This document shows positions 7,944 to 15,330 of a DNA stretch of 27,791 bases, piece by piece. Positions within the stretch are counted from its first letter, which is position 1. Each line of letters starts with the position of its first letter. This stretch comes from a virus. A program made the position numbers and the translations under genes. The stretch spans positions 1 through 27,791 of the IMG/VR virus record IMGVR_UViG_3300025626_000104; one strand, 5' to 3'. The notes beneath the pieces are model-generated. The model searched no databases. It saw only the letters and a list, made by a program, of their open reading frames with translations, and was not told where the DNA came from.

Positions 7944-8441
7944 TTATTCAAAACCTCCAGGTCCACCTTCACCTCCATCAGAAAAGTAGTAGGTCTGGAA
8001 TGCAGTAGCATAACTAGTACTTTGAGTCGAAGCAGTATTGTAGTAAGTAGTGTAAGATCCACTTGAAGTAGTACTTATTGTAGTAGCTTTACTAGTTGTC
8101 TTAGAAGTTGTTTTACTGGTTGTACGAGTCTTAGCTGTACCATATGAGGTAGTTGTCGATCTACTAGTCCCAGCAGCGTAATACGTATTAAAAGTTGTAG
8201 TTGTACTATGAGAAGTATTAAACGATGAGCTAGTGTTAAATGTAGTATTCGCTGAGGTGCTTACAGTGGAAGACGTACCAAACGTTGTTAATGTATTTTT
8301 AAGCGTGTTAAATGCTGAAGACGTACCAAACGTTGTAGTGTAATCAAAATTAGTAACCTTTTGCGTATTAACTGCATAAGTAGTATTAAAAGTAGTAGTA
8401 GTTAACCACTCGTAAAGTTTTGAAAAGGCTATATTTCTCAT
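7944..8441 (-). CDS. Thr/Ser-rich repeat virion protein 1
   Basis: A 165-residue protein, the larger twin of the next gene. After a short non-repetitive start (MRNIAFSKLYEWL), 'FxTSS' units recur at F38, F44, F54, V60, F68, F74, F84 and Y100, with 6- and 10-residue steps making repeats of about 16 residues. A TSKTTSKTTSK stretch (about 108-118) adds positive charge. The protein ends in DGGEGGPGGFE, a glycine-rich tail like those of some phage fibres. At DNA level a 20-bp exact repeat 48 bp apart shows duplication of one 16-codon unit. It starts one base after the stop of the upstream fibre-like gene. Likely a surface fibre or spike; function is unproven. Confidence 0.65.
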   Translation of the reverse strand: MRNIAFSKLYEWLTTTTFNTTYAVNTQKVTNFDYTTTFGTSSAFNTLKNTLTTFGTSSTVSTSANTTFNTSSSFNTSHSTTTTFNTYYAAGTSRSTTTSYGTAKTRTTSKTTSKTTSKATTISTTSSGSYTTYYNTASTQSTSYATAFQTYYFSDGGEGGPGGFE

Positions 8442-8442
8442 A

Positions 8443-8805
8443 TTAAGTAAAGTTTCCTATGTAGTTAGTTAATATTGTAGTGCTGTTGACAATGTAGTAA
8501 GACAGCATAGCAGTGTTACCCGAAGTATTGTTCCATACAGCAGTATCGCCATTAGGAGTCTTAAACTCACTAGGCATTGTTGGTGTTGAAGTTGTTCCTG
8601 AATTAGTAATAACTAATACTCCAGACTTACCTTCGTTACCAGATATGTTTGACAAGGATAAGCTCCATGCTCCAGTAACTGATAAGTGATGGTTGACAGC
8701 AGTATCGAAGTCAATAGAACCTGTTGTAAGAGATTCCACACCCATAGAAGTTGCATCTACATCTTCTTGAGTAACCTTTGGAAATATGTCTAATATATTT
8801 GGCAT
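8443..8805 (-). CDS. Small fibre-like protein with MPN..IFP start
   Basis: A 120-residue protein beginning MPNILDIFP, which matches the start of the upstream 282-residue protein (MPNLKTIFP). The shared start suggests a common docking segment on the virion. The rest (NHHLSVTGAWSLSLSNISG, ...GVLVITNSGTTSTPTMP..., then STTILTNYIGNF) is beta-rich and resembles small distal domains of phage fibres. No enzyme motifs were seen. It sits between a duplicated UUCG hairpin and the Thr-rich repeat genes, inside the adhesin block. A role as a fibre or accessory decoration subunit is likely but not proven. Confidence 0.5.
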   Translation of the reverse strand: MPNILDIFPKVTQEDVDATSMGVESLTTGSIDFDTAVNHHLSVTGAWSLSLSNISGNEGKSGVLVITNSGTTSTPTMPSEFKTPNGDTAVWNNTSGNTAMLSYYIVNSTTILTNYIGNFT

Positions 8806-8823
8806 AATATTTTATTTAGTTGT

Positions 8824-8861
8824 TAATAATATAGCCCCCTCCGAAGAGGGAGCATATATAA
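8824..8861 (-). terminator. UUCG-tetraloop hairpin, copy 1 (38-bp duplicate)
   Basis: The minus-strand RNA forms CUCCCUC-UUCG-GAGGGGG, a 7-bp stem (one G-U pair) capped by the very stable C(UUCG)G tetraloop. The 38-bp block is identical to that at 12034-12071. It follows the stop of the 282-residue gene. The downstream bases are A/T-rich (CUAUAUUAUUA) without a U-run, so it may act as a partial terminator or as a 3'-end protector of the upstream mRNA. Confidence 0.6.
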
Positions 8862-8869
8862 AATTTGGA

Positions 8870-9718
8870 TTAGTTTATACCCATAAGAGCCCATCCAGTA
8901 GTACCATCAATGTAAATTAGTTCGAAGTTAGCAGTAGCGTCATTCAATACTAAGTCACTAGTAGAACCTTGAATAGGTTGTGCATTACGAGCGATAACAG
9001 TGTCAGTACGACCTGACAAGTTTACAATCTTTACCCAAGCTCCAACAGCTGGAGAAGCAGGCAAAGTATAAGTTACAGTTTGTGTAGCTCCAGGAATAAC
9101 ACGAACAGCGTTAGCAACTAGAGTTTGGTTAGTGTCAGCAGCAGAAGTAGCAGTAACATCATAAGCAATAGGAGCATGGTCAGCTACACTAATGTTAATC
9201 TGGTCACTGTTAGAACCGTCAGCAGAGATTTCAAATTCGTCAGAGAAGTTAAGTACTCCTAAGCTACCAGAAGTAGAAGGAACAGAAGTCTCGTTTAATT
9301 CGATAGAAAGATCATTGTTGATAGTTCCACCAGTCATAGATATACCTACACCACCTATTACATTTACGTTACCTACCTCTCTCCAGTCACCAGAAGCAGA
9401 AGCTCCAGCAGAAGATTGGTTAGTTCCAACGTAGATTAAAGATACAGTTGCAGGAGTTCCATCAGCATCAACAGTAACGATAGCAATATCCCCTTTGTTG
9501 TACTTGTTAGTAGATACTGCGTAGAATTCAGTTAAAGAAGCAGCTTGAGTATCTTCGTTAGAATCAAAAGCAAATGTGTTTCCAATTTCAATAACAGGAA
9601 GTTTTGAAGATGGAATGAGAGATACGTCATCTCCTTTAGCCCAAGTTGATACTTGTGCAGCTCCAGTTCCGAAATCATTTGGATCTAGTCCTGGAAAAAT
9701 AGTTTTTAAATTTGGCAT
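8870..9718 (-). CDS. Fibre-like protein with shared C-terminal module
   Basis: A 282-residue protein starting MPNLKTIFPGLDPNDF, related to the start of the next gene. The middle is Ser/Gly/Thr-rich beta sequence (GGVGISMTGGTINNDLSIEL) like phage fibre shafts. The C-terminal 70 or so residues (TLPASPAVGAWVKIVNLSG...LVLNDATANFELIYIDGTTGWALMG) form a module also present at the end of the 471-residue protein upstream, where it reads PLPANPLPGDVVHVSNLSG...LVLDDETSSFSLVFINPTLGW. Such modules occur at the tips of phage fibres. The gene is followed by a UUCG hairpin, as is the capsid gene, which may indicate abundant expression. It could be a fibre or a head decoration fibre. Confidence 0.55.
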   Translation of the reverse strand: MPNLKTIFPGLDPNDFGTGAAQVSTWAKGDDVSLIPSSKLPVIEIGNTFAFDSNEDTQAASLTEFYAVSTNKYNKGDIAIVTVDADGTPATVSLIYVGTNQSSAGASASGDWREVGNVNVIGGVGISMTGGTINNDLSIELNETSVPSTSGSLGVLNFSDEFEISADGSNSDQINISVADHAPIAYDVTATSAADTNQTLVANAVRVIPGATQTVTYTLPASPAVGAWVKIVNLSGRTDTVIARNAQPIQGSTSDLVLNDATANFELIYIDGTTGWALMGIN

Positions 9719-9730
9719 AATAAATTGTGT

Positions 9731-11146
9731 TTAACTTTGACCGATTATATTCCAGCCTAAAGTCGGGTTAATAAATACTAGACTAAATGAGCTCGTCTCA
9801 TCGTCTAAAACTAGGTTGTCTGAATAGAGTCCATGCAAGATATTTCCGTTAAGTTGTATCTCGTTAGTTGTCTCTCCAGACAGGTTTGAAACGTGAACTA
9901 CGTCTCCAGGTAATGGGTTTGCTGGTAATGGCATTAATAAACCATCCATACCCGTAGGTATAACATTGGCAGTATTAATTTCCAAAGATGAATCTGCGGT
10001 AGATAAAATCTTTACAGATACAGACACATCGTTAGTCTCTGAACTACTAGCTAATGCTCCTGAAATAAGAGTATACTCAAAGCGAGAGTTATCAAATACT
10101 ATTGCAGTATCTAGTCTGTAAACGTTGTATCCATCTTGAGTAGTTAAAATATACTCTTCGATATCGTCCAGTCCTAAATCATTCTTAATACCAGTTAAAG
10201 GGTATTCACTATCTACTAGTATGTAAATATAGTCATTAGAGTTAGTATCTATTTCTACTTCCACTCTATTAGGTACTACATTATTAAATCTACTAGTCCA
10301 TAAAGTTACGTCAGTTATCTGAGCACTTGTTATGGTGTCTGTAGTAAAAGTGCTTATACGTGGAGACTTAATGCCTTCATACTCTGTACGATAGAAAACT
10401 GTAGTTGTTACAGCACTATCTAAAGCAGATTCAAATGTTATGATAGACGATATAGCTACCAAGTCATCACCACTAGATACAGTTGCTACATTTCCAGATA
10501 TAGATCCATCACTATCAGAAGCTAGTTCATATGTTACACTATTAAAAATCCAGCCATTGCTAGGTTCATAAGTTGTAGGCATAGTTATAGTTCCTGAGTC
10601 ATGTAACTCATATTGTCTATTTATAGGGTCTGTATTAAATCCAGCATACTCTTGAGAAGGATTAGCTATAGGAGCAGTCATAGATCCTATTTGCTCCATA
10701 CGAACTTTAAGTATAACAGTACCAATATAGAAATCAGTTCCCATTTCATTGAGTTCATCTATATCTACACTCTCTACGGTTTGTATGTATATATTAAATC
10801 CTTTACTTTCTAAATTTAGATACTCATCATAATCAACATCTAATATTCTTTGCACTTCAGATACCATTGCATCTCTAGACTCTCTAGTGTCAGCATTGAT
10901 CTCTGATCGTGTTACCACCTTAATTCCTACAAAGTAGTCATAAGAGCTTCCCTGTGCAGTCACAGCGACCTCTTGAATATCATTGCTATCTATTTCTACG
11001 CAGATATAAGGATAAGGTGTATTATCTACAGGTTTACTTTGTATAATAGTATTCCATGTACTTGGTATGTAAGGAACGGCAGCAGTTCTAAACTGAGCTC
11101 TTAATCTTCTTACGATTGCGGTTTTTAATTGTGAAGTTCCTAACAT
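9731..11146 (-). CDS. Tail terminator-like protein fused to an adhesin module
   Basis: A 471-residue protein in two parts. Residues 1 to about 155 (LKTAIVRRLRAQF...PYPYICVEIDS...DYFVGIKVVTR...SEVQRILD...DFYIGTVILKVRM) have the length and pattern of phage tail terminator/completion proteins (DUF3168/gpU-like), which cap the tail at the head interface. The position fits: it follows head closure with a TAATG stop-start. Such proteins are normally about 130-150 residues. Here some 315 residues follow, beta-rich, ending in a fibre-type module (about 400-471) shared with the next gene. The continuous reading frame makes this a real fusion. If the first part is wrong, the whole could be a neck-attached fibre. 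Confidence 0.55.
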   Translation of the reverse strand: MLGTSQLKTAIVRRLRAQFRTAAVPYIPSTWNTIIQSKPVDNTPYPYICVEIDSNDIQEVAVTAQGSSYDYFVGIKVVTRSEINADTRESRDAMVSEVQRILDVDYDEYLNLESKGFNIYIQTVESVDIDELNEMGTDFYIGTVILKVRMEQIGSMTAPIANPSQEYAGFNTDPINRQYELHDSGTITMPTTYEPSNGWIFNSVTYELASDSDGSISGNVATVSSGDDLVAISSIITFESALDSAVTTTVFYRTEYEGIKSPRISTFTTDTITSAQITDVTLWTSRFNNVVPNRVEVEIDTNSNDYIYILVDSEYPLTGIKNDLGLDDIEEYILTTQDGYNVYRLDTAIVFDNSRFEYTLISGALASSSETNDVSVSVKILSTADSSLEINTANVIPTGMDGLLMPLPANPLPGDVVHVSNLSGETTNEIQLNGNILHGLYSDNLVLDDETSSFSLVFINPTLGWNIIGQS

Positions 11147-11508
11147 TATATAATTCTTTCTAAGATTAATTCAGTAGTAAACTTGAAGGCTGGCTGTAGC
11201 ATATCTACAATCTGATACTTATATTCATCACCTTCACGTTGTACAGTGTGGTCTTCAGTCAGTGCCTCTACGTCTCTAGCATCGCACATAACTCTCTTTA
11301 CTTGTACAGATCTATATCTACCCATATAATCAGTCCTTACACTGGGTAAGTCTTCTACGCATCCCCAGAACTCTATATCGTCCTGTGCATTATATACTGG
11401 TAGACCATCATCGTCATAGGCTTGGTCTCCTTGAGCCCTATTAGATCGAGCAATAAAATACTCCTCTCTCTCACCTATATTCTTTTTATCGAACCCCATA
11501 GTAACCAA
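11146..11508 (-). CDS. Head closure (head-tail joining) protein
   Basis: A 120-residue protein in the position and of the size of SPP1 gp16/HK97 gp7-like head closure proteins, which seal the connector and receive the tail. The sequence has alternating beta strands (EFWGCVEDLPSVRTDYMGRYRSVQVKRVMC...) and ends TTELILERII. The coding start overlaps the previous gene by 23 bases; Met4 (MGFDKK) is an equally possible start. It is stop-start coupled (TAATG) to the tail-terminator fusion. Assignment rests mainly on position between connector and terminator, plus beta-barrel-like composition. Confidence 0.6.
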   Translation of the reverse strand: MVTMGFDKKNIGEREEYFIARSNRAQGDQAYDDDGLPVYNAQDDIEFWGCVEDLPSVRTDYMGRYRSVQVKRVMCDARDVEALTEDHTVQREGDEYKYQIVDMLQPAFKFTTELILERII

Positions 11509-11995
11509 ATACTTTAAAAGGTGATAAGAAGCTTCTCCAATTCGTAGTAACTTTTTCAGTTCTAGAATGATAAAGTTCAGCTACTAATGCTAATATTCCT
11601 GGTTTAACTAATGAAGAGTCTAATCCACTAGTAGTATAAGTTATAGCAACTTTACTAGCAGAAGATTGTTCAAGTTTAAAGAGGGGATTATCTAGCCCCT
11701 CTACAGTATAATCTGTATCTACAATCATAGTTACACCATCAATAGTAACAGAGTCAACTGTACTGATAGGTGAATAGCGAAAGTTAATAGGCTCGCAGAT
11801 CTCTGCGAAATACTCTCGTCTTTGTTTTGATACGATGTCACTGTTAAGATATCTTTCCGCACGTATTCTAGCGTTCGGAATAATGCTGTTAATATAGTCA
11901 TCATCTCTAGTGTTAGTTATACGTAGATAGTTTTTAACTTCTACTAACGTAACAGGTTCTGTAATGCCTATAGTACTTATAATTTGATTGTCCAT
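11486..11995 (-). CDS. Head-tail connector (gp6-like adaptor)
   Basis: A 169-residue protein with the classic start of gp6/phiE125 gp8-like connectors: ITEPVTLVEVKNYLRIT, then DDDYINSIIPNARIRAERYL. The middle is beta-rich, and a last helix follows (PGILALVAELYHSRTE). These proteins form a ring under the portal through which DNA leaves. It follows the capsid gene and precedes head closure, as in HK97-type head modules. Between it and the capsid gene is the second copy of the UUCG hairpin, so its level may be set apart from that of capsid. Confidence 0.8.
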   Translation of the reverse strand: MDNQIISTIGITEPVTLVEVKNYLRITNTRDDDYINSIIPNARIRAERYLNSDIVSKQRREYFAEICEPINFRYSPISTVDSVTIDGVTMIVDTDYTVEGLDNPLFKLEQSSASKVAITYTTSGLDSSLVKPGILALVAELYHSRTEKVTTNWRSFLSPFKVFGYYGVR

Positions 11996-12033
11996 TTTCT
12001 AAGGTTTTATATCTACCTGGGGAGATTAGTTAA

Positions 12034-12071
12034 TAATAATATAGCCCCCTCCGAAGAGGGAGCATATATAA
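12034..12071 (-). terminator. UUCG-tetraloop hairpin after the capsid gene, copy 2
   Basis: An exact 38-bp copy of the block at 8824-8861, placed 9 bases past the capsid stop codon. The stem at 12045-12062 is CUCCCUC-UUCG-GAGGGGG on the minus strand. The second pair is G-U only in minus-strand RNA (C-A on the other strand), which supports function in this transcript. There is no U-run, and transcription must often continue into the connector genes, so partial termination or mRNA 3'-end protection for capsid is likely. Confidence 0.65.
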
Positions 12072-12079
12072 GTTTAGAA

Positions 12080-13315
12080 TTATGCGTTTAATGCAAGGAT
12101 AGCATTAGCAAAAGTTCCATTTTGGATAGCGTCTACTTTACCAACAACAAGAGCAAAACGACCATAAACTTTTAAGCTTACGTTGTTTCTTTCCCAGTCA
12201 TCACCAGTATAACCCATCTCCATTTTCATACCTTCTCTAGTTACGAATTTAACTTCGCTTCTATCAAATATGTAAAATTCACCAGCAGCAACAGCAGGTA
12301 CTTCAATTAGCTCAGCTCCACCTAAGAAAGAACGTACTTTTCCAGTAGCGTCTACAGTAGATTGTAATTGGTAGTGACCATCAGTTCCTTTGATACCTTG
12401 TAATTTAGCGATTAAGCTAGGGTTTACAAATACAACTTTTTCACCAACAAAGTTAATTCCTTTGAAAGATGCTACAGCAGCATTGATTACATCGATTTCA
12501 TTAGCAGAAGTTCCGTAAGAATCAGCAAGAGAACCAAAGAAAGTCTCAAGAGCAGCTTGATCAGAAGCAGGCTTCCAAGTAGAGATACCTTTAAGAGCAT
12601 CTGCTCCACCAGCACCACCAAGAATTTGGCTATTGATAGTATCAACTAGGTAACCTCTCATATCTTCTCTGAAGTAGTTTTCTAAAGCAACAGTATCAGC
12701 TAACTCTTCACGTGGCACAGTAAGAATGTGTCCCATTGTGATGTAAGGAGTTTGTTGATCAGCTACAGAAAGACTAGACTTTCCGAAAGCAGCACCTTTA
12801 AGTTTACCAGCACTGTTATCAGTTGCAGCACCTGCAGAGTTGAAACGGTAAGAAGTACCAGTTCCAGTTTTAGCTGAAAGAAATGCAGCAACAGTAGATT
12901 GGTGTGGGTTAAATTCGATATCAGATTGACGATCTTCTTTAGAAGGAGTCGAGTCAGCAGCAGCAGAAGCAGAGTAAGTACTAGTGTTCTTTACTTCGAA
13001 AGTTGCAGTTGCGTTTTTAGATTCCATAACTTCTTTAGAAGCTGAATCTAACCAAGATTTTAATTCGTTTGTGTTCATAGGTTCAGTAATTGTGTTGATG
13101 TTTTTAACCTCATTTGCAAGGTCATCGATTGATTTTTGTACTAGTTCAAGAGCAGCAGTATCTACTTTTCCTTCAAGTACTTCGTTAATTTGTGCAGACT
13201 TAGCTTCTAATTCGCTAGTAAAGTCTACAGTTTTTGCTTCGATTGCATTGTTAGCAGTTTCGATAGCTTTAGCTTCTAAATTAGAAACTACTTCTTTTGG
13301 ATCTAAGTTTTCCAT
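12080..13315 (-). CDS. Major capsid protein, HK97 fold
   Basis: A 411-residue protein. Residues 1 to about 100 are acidic and helical (SNLEAKAIETANNAIEAKTVDFTSELEAKSAQ...), matching the scaffold-like delta domain removed by prohead protease in HK97-type phages. The mature part includes ITMGHILTVPREELADTVALENYFREDMRGYLVDTINSQIL, GISTWKP, and the near-C-terminal FYIFDRSEVKFVTREGMKMEMG, as in HK97-type capsids. It follows the protease gene after a short gap with an A-rich leader (AATTTTTATTATG), the typical strong start of Bacteroidota. A UUCG hairpin follows it. The exact cleavage site is not visible by eye. Confidence 0.9.
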   Translation of the reverse strand: MENLDPKEVVSNLEAKAIETANNAIEAKTVDFTSELEAKSAQINEVLEGKVDTAALELVQKSIDDLANEVKNINTITEPMNTNELKSWLDSASKEVMESKNATATFEVKNTSTYSASAAADSTPSKEDRQSDIEFNPHQSTVAAFLSAKTGTGTSYRFNSAGAATDNSAGKLKGAAFGKSSLSVADQQTPYITMGHILTVPREELADTVALENYFREDMRGYLVDTINSQILGGAGGADALKGISTWKPASDQAALETFFGSLADSYGTSANEIDVINAAVASFKGINFVGEKVVFVNPSLIAKLQGIKGTDGHYQLQSTVDATGKVRSFLGGAELIEVPAVAAGEFYIFDRSEVKFVTREGMKMEMGYTGDDWERNNVSLKVYGRFALVVGKVDAIQNGTFANAILALNA

Positions 13316-13323
13316 AATAAAAA

Positions 13324-14007
13324 TTAATTGTTTGTTAGTGCCTCAGTAAGGGCGATTAAATAGTCTAAGTTAGTTGGATCTTCAGGCTCTTCTATAATCG
13401 GCTCAGTGTCGACTTGCAACGGCTGAGTGACAGATTTATAAAGTTCCGCTAACTTAAGGATTTCAGCCTCATTCTGAAGCTTCATTGATTTCTTGCCAAT
13501 TGTCTTAGCAAGCACTTCAAAGCGTTCGATTATTTCCTCTCGGTTATCTTCGTTCGCAATATTCTTTACTTCTAAAAGTTTAGCTTCTGGATTCATAGGA
13601 ATAGCTACGGGACTGATCTCAAATAATTTAAGTTCAGACAGGTCTCTACCACCATGATTATTACTATCTCCTTTAACTACAGCGTAGCCAATTGAGAAAC
13701 TATCCACAACACCATCTTTCATAAGCTGCTTATATTCTTGAGCACGCTCTGTTTTAGCTAGGTATCCTTTGAATAGCAATCCAGTTGCATCTTCTTTCAT
13801 TTCAGTAACTCTTCCAATAGGTTTATTCTGGTCATGATTTGCTACCATAATAACACTACCTCCGTTTTCAGAGATAGTCTTATTGAATGCACCCTTTTTG
13901 ATTACATCGCCTCCTCGGTCAATGTTGTCAAAGATTGCTCCGTATCCAGTTATTTCACCTTCTACGTTTAACGTACCTTTGACTTCAAATGTTTTAAATT
14001 CTATCAT
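13324..14007 (-). CDS. HK97-type prohead protease (U35/S78 family)
   Basis: A 227-residue serine protease that trims the capsid delta domain and other prohead proteins. Family signs: N-terminal FEVKGTLNVEGEITGYGAIFDNIDRGGDVI; KGAF; the catalytic His in ANHD (His58); GRV; and the catalytic Ser in VDSFSIGY (Ser105). The block LFEISPVAIPMNPEA is typical of the region after the active site. Residues after about 150 form a charged helical tail likely removed on maturation. The start overlaps the portal stop as ATGA, and the capsid gene follows directly. Confidence 0.9.
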   Translation of the reverse strand: MIEFKTFEVKGTLNVEGEITGYGAIFDNIDRGGDVIKKGAFNKTISENGGSVIMVANHDQNKPIGRVTEMKEDATGLLFKGYLAKTERAQEYKQLMKDGVVDSFSIGYAVVKGDSNNHGGRDLSELKLFEISPVAIPMNPEAKLLEVKNIANEDNREEIIERFEVLAKTIGKKSMKLQNEAEILKLAELYKSVTQPLQVDTEPIIEEPEDPTNLDYLIALTEALTNN

Positions 14008-15329
14008 TTCTTATCGTCTTTTTTAGGTTTGTCTTTACCTTCTGTTACGTTTGCATCTGATTGTCCATTAGACTCACTAATCTCTTCGTTATCTCTAACT
14101 ACAGCTTGAGTGAAACCTAAGTACATATCTTCTCCTGTAAACTCACCAAGTTTAGCTACGGGGCTTAAACCTGCCATAGATCTAGCTTCATTGATTGAAA
14201 CCATACCAGCAGACTGAGCAATAGCTTGGAATCTTACTAGCTTATTCTCTTGTAAAGCATCTATATGTTGTAGATCGTAATCTATCCATACATCGCCAAA
14301 CTGAGGAGCTAGCCAAGAATTAAATCCATTCTTTAGTTCGTCTAACATTGGAGTAACACAGTTTTCCCATAACGCAACTCTAGCTTCTTTACCATTCTGA
14401 TAAGTTGAATCTTTCAATCCAATTAACTGAGACGGGAAGTTTAATACGTTACAAATATCCTGTGCGGATTGTTCTAGTTGTTCAAATAACATTAAAGCTT
14501 CTAAACCACTTGATACGTCAATAGAATCTAGGTTAGCATCAATAATTGGAATGTTACCAGTATTGTTGTTACCTTGTGCTTGCTTCTGAAGTTTATTCTT
14601 AAGCTGGTCTAATGCTTCTGGAGAGAACTCAATCTCATTGTCTTTATTGACAAGGATCTTTTGTGCTCCTTTGTTTTGCTGATACCATAACAAACTCTGT
14701 TTTGCGTCATTGTAGATCTGTATAGAATCTAATGCAGCTCTAAATGGAGATTGTCCAAATAGCCAGTTGTCAGATTGATTGTAATCAGGATTAGCAGAAC
14801 GCATCCATAATACATCACTAGCTGGAATCTCTTGAGCACTGTTATCAGTATCCATTAAGTATCCAGATATATTACGTCCATTACCAGATACAACTTGTAT
14901 CTTAGGAGTAGGAAGCATATACATAGTGTTATATTTACTTGCATTAATACCAGAACCATATTCACCAGTAATAAAAGAATTACCTTCTAATAGATAGTGA
15001 GTTGTAGCAGCTTCAGTTAAATCGCTCCACTTCTGTAGAGGATTGGGTTTGTACATTAACTGGTTAAGTAAAGGTATTTGAACCTTTTCTCCCTTAGCAT
15101 TATATACACACCATTTAGCTTTAGCTACATTCTTAGCTATCATATTTACAATAGAGAATACTACGGGATTCTTTTGATATCCCTTCTCTACGTAAGTAGC
15201 TAAATTAGCATCGTAGGAATTAACAGAACCTATACGCTCAAGGAATAATCTAGATTGCCTATCTGCAAACTCTAGAGCACCCTTCTTAGGCTTCTGTCTG
15301 CCTGTGAAATAATCGAATATACTTGCCAT
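14004..15329 (-). CDS. Portal protein, HK97 family
   Basis: A 441-residue protein forming the DNA entry ring of the capsid vertex. Recognised by the N-terminal block NPVVFSIVNMIAKNVAKAKWCVYN, the HYLLEGNSFI motif, DVLWMR, and the C-terminal PMLDELKNGFNSWLAPQFGD region with QAIAQSAGMVSINEARSMAGLSPV, a usual closing motif in these portals. The acidic and lysine-rich tail (KDKPKKDDKK) lies after it. It is placed between large terminase and protease, as in most HK97-type modules, and overlaps the protease by 4 bases. Confidence 0.9.
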   Translation of the reverse strand: MASIFDYFTGRQKPKKGALEFADRQSRLFLERIGSVNSYDANLATYVEKGYQKNPVVFSIVNMIAKNVAKAKWCVYNAKGEKVQIPLLNQLMYKPNPLQKWSDLTEAATTHYLLEGNSFITGEYGSGINASKYNTMYMLPTPKIQVVSGNGRNISGYLMDTDNSAQEIPASDVLWMRSANPDYNQSDNWLFGQSPFRAALDSIQIYNDAKQSLLWYQQNKGAQKILVNKDNEIEFSPEALDQLKNKLQKQAQGNNNTGNIPIIDANLDSIDVSSGLEALMLFEQLEQSAQDICNVLNFPSQLIGLKDSTYQNGKEARVALWENCVTPMLDELKNGFNSWLAPQFGDVWIDYDLQHIDALQENKLVRFQAIAQSAGMVSINEARSMAGLSPVAKLGEFTGEDMYLGFTQAVVRDNEEISESNGQSDANVTEGKDKPKKDDKK

Positions 15330-15330
15330 T

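Noticed and set aside
7462-8441. CRISPR array or simple DNA satellite in the Thr-rich region
   Set aside because: Repeats are at protein level with divergent codons and no constant spacer; only one 20-bp exact repeat is present.
7462-11146. Diversity-generating retroelement acting on the fibre genes
   Set aside because: No reverse transcriptase gene or template/variable repeat pair with adenine-biased differences was seen in the window.
12984-13349. Plus-strand open frame of 121 residues opposite the capsid start
   Set aside because: It mirrors the acidic, Leu/Ala-rich delta domain of capsid, a frequent source of long antisense frames.
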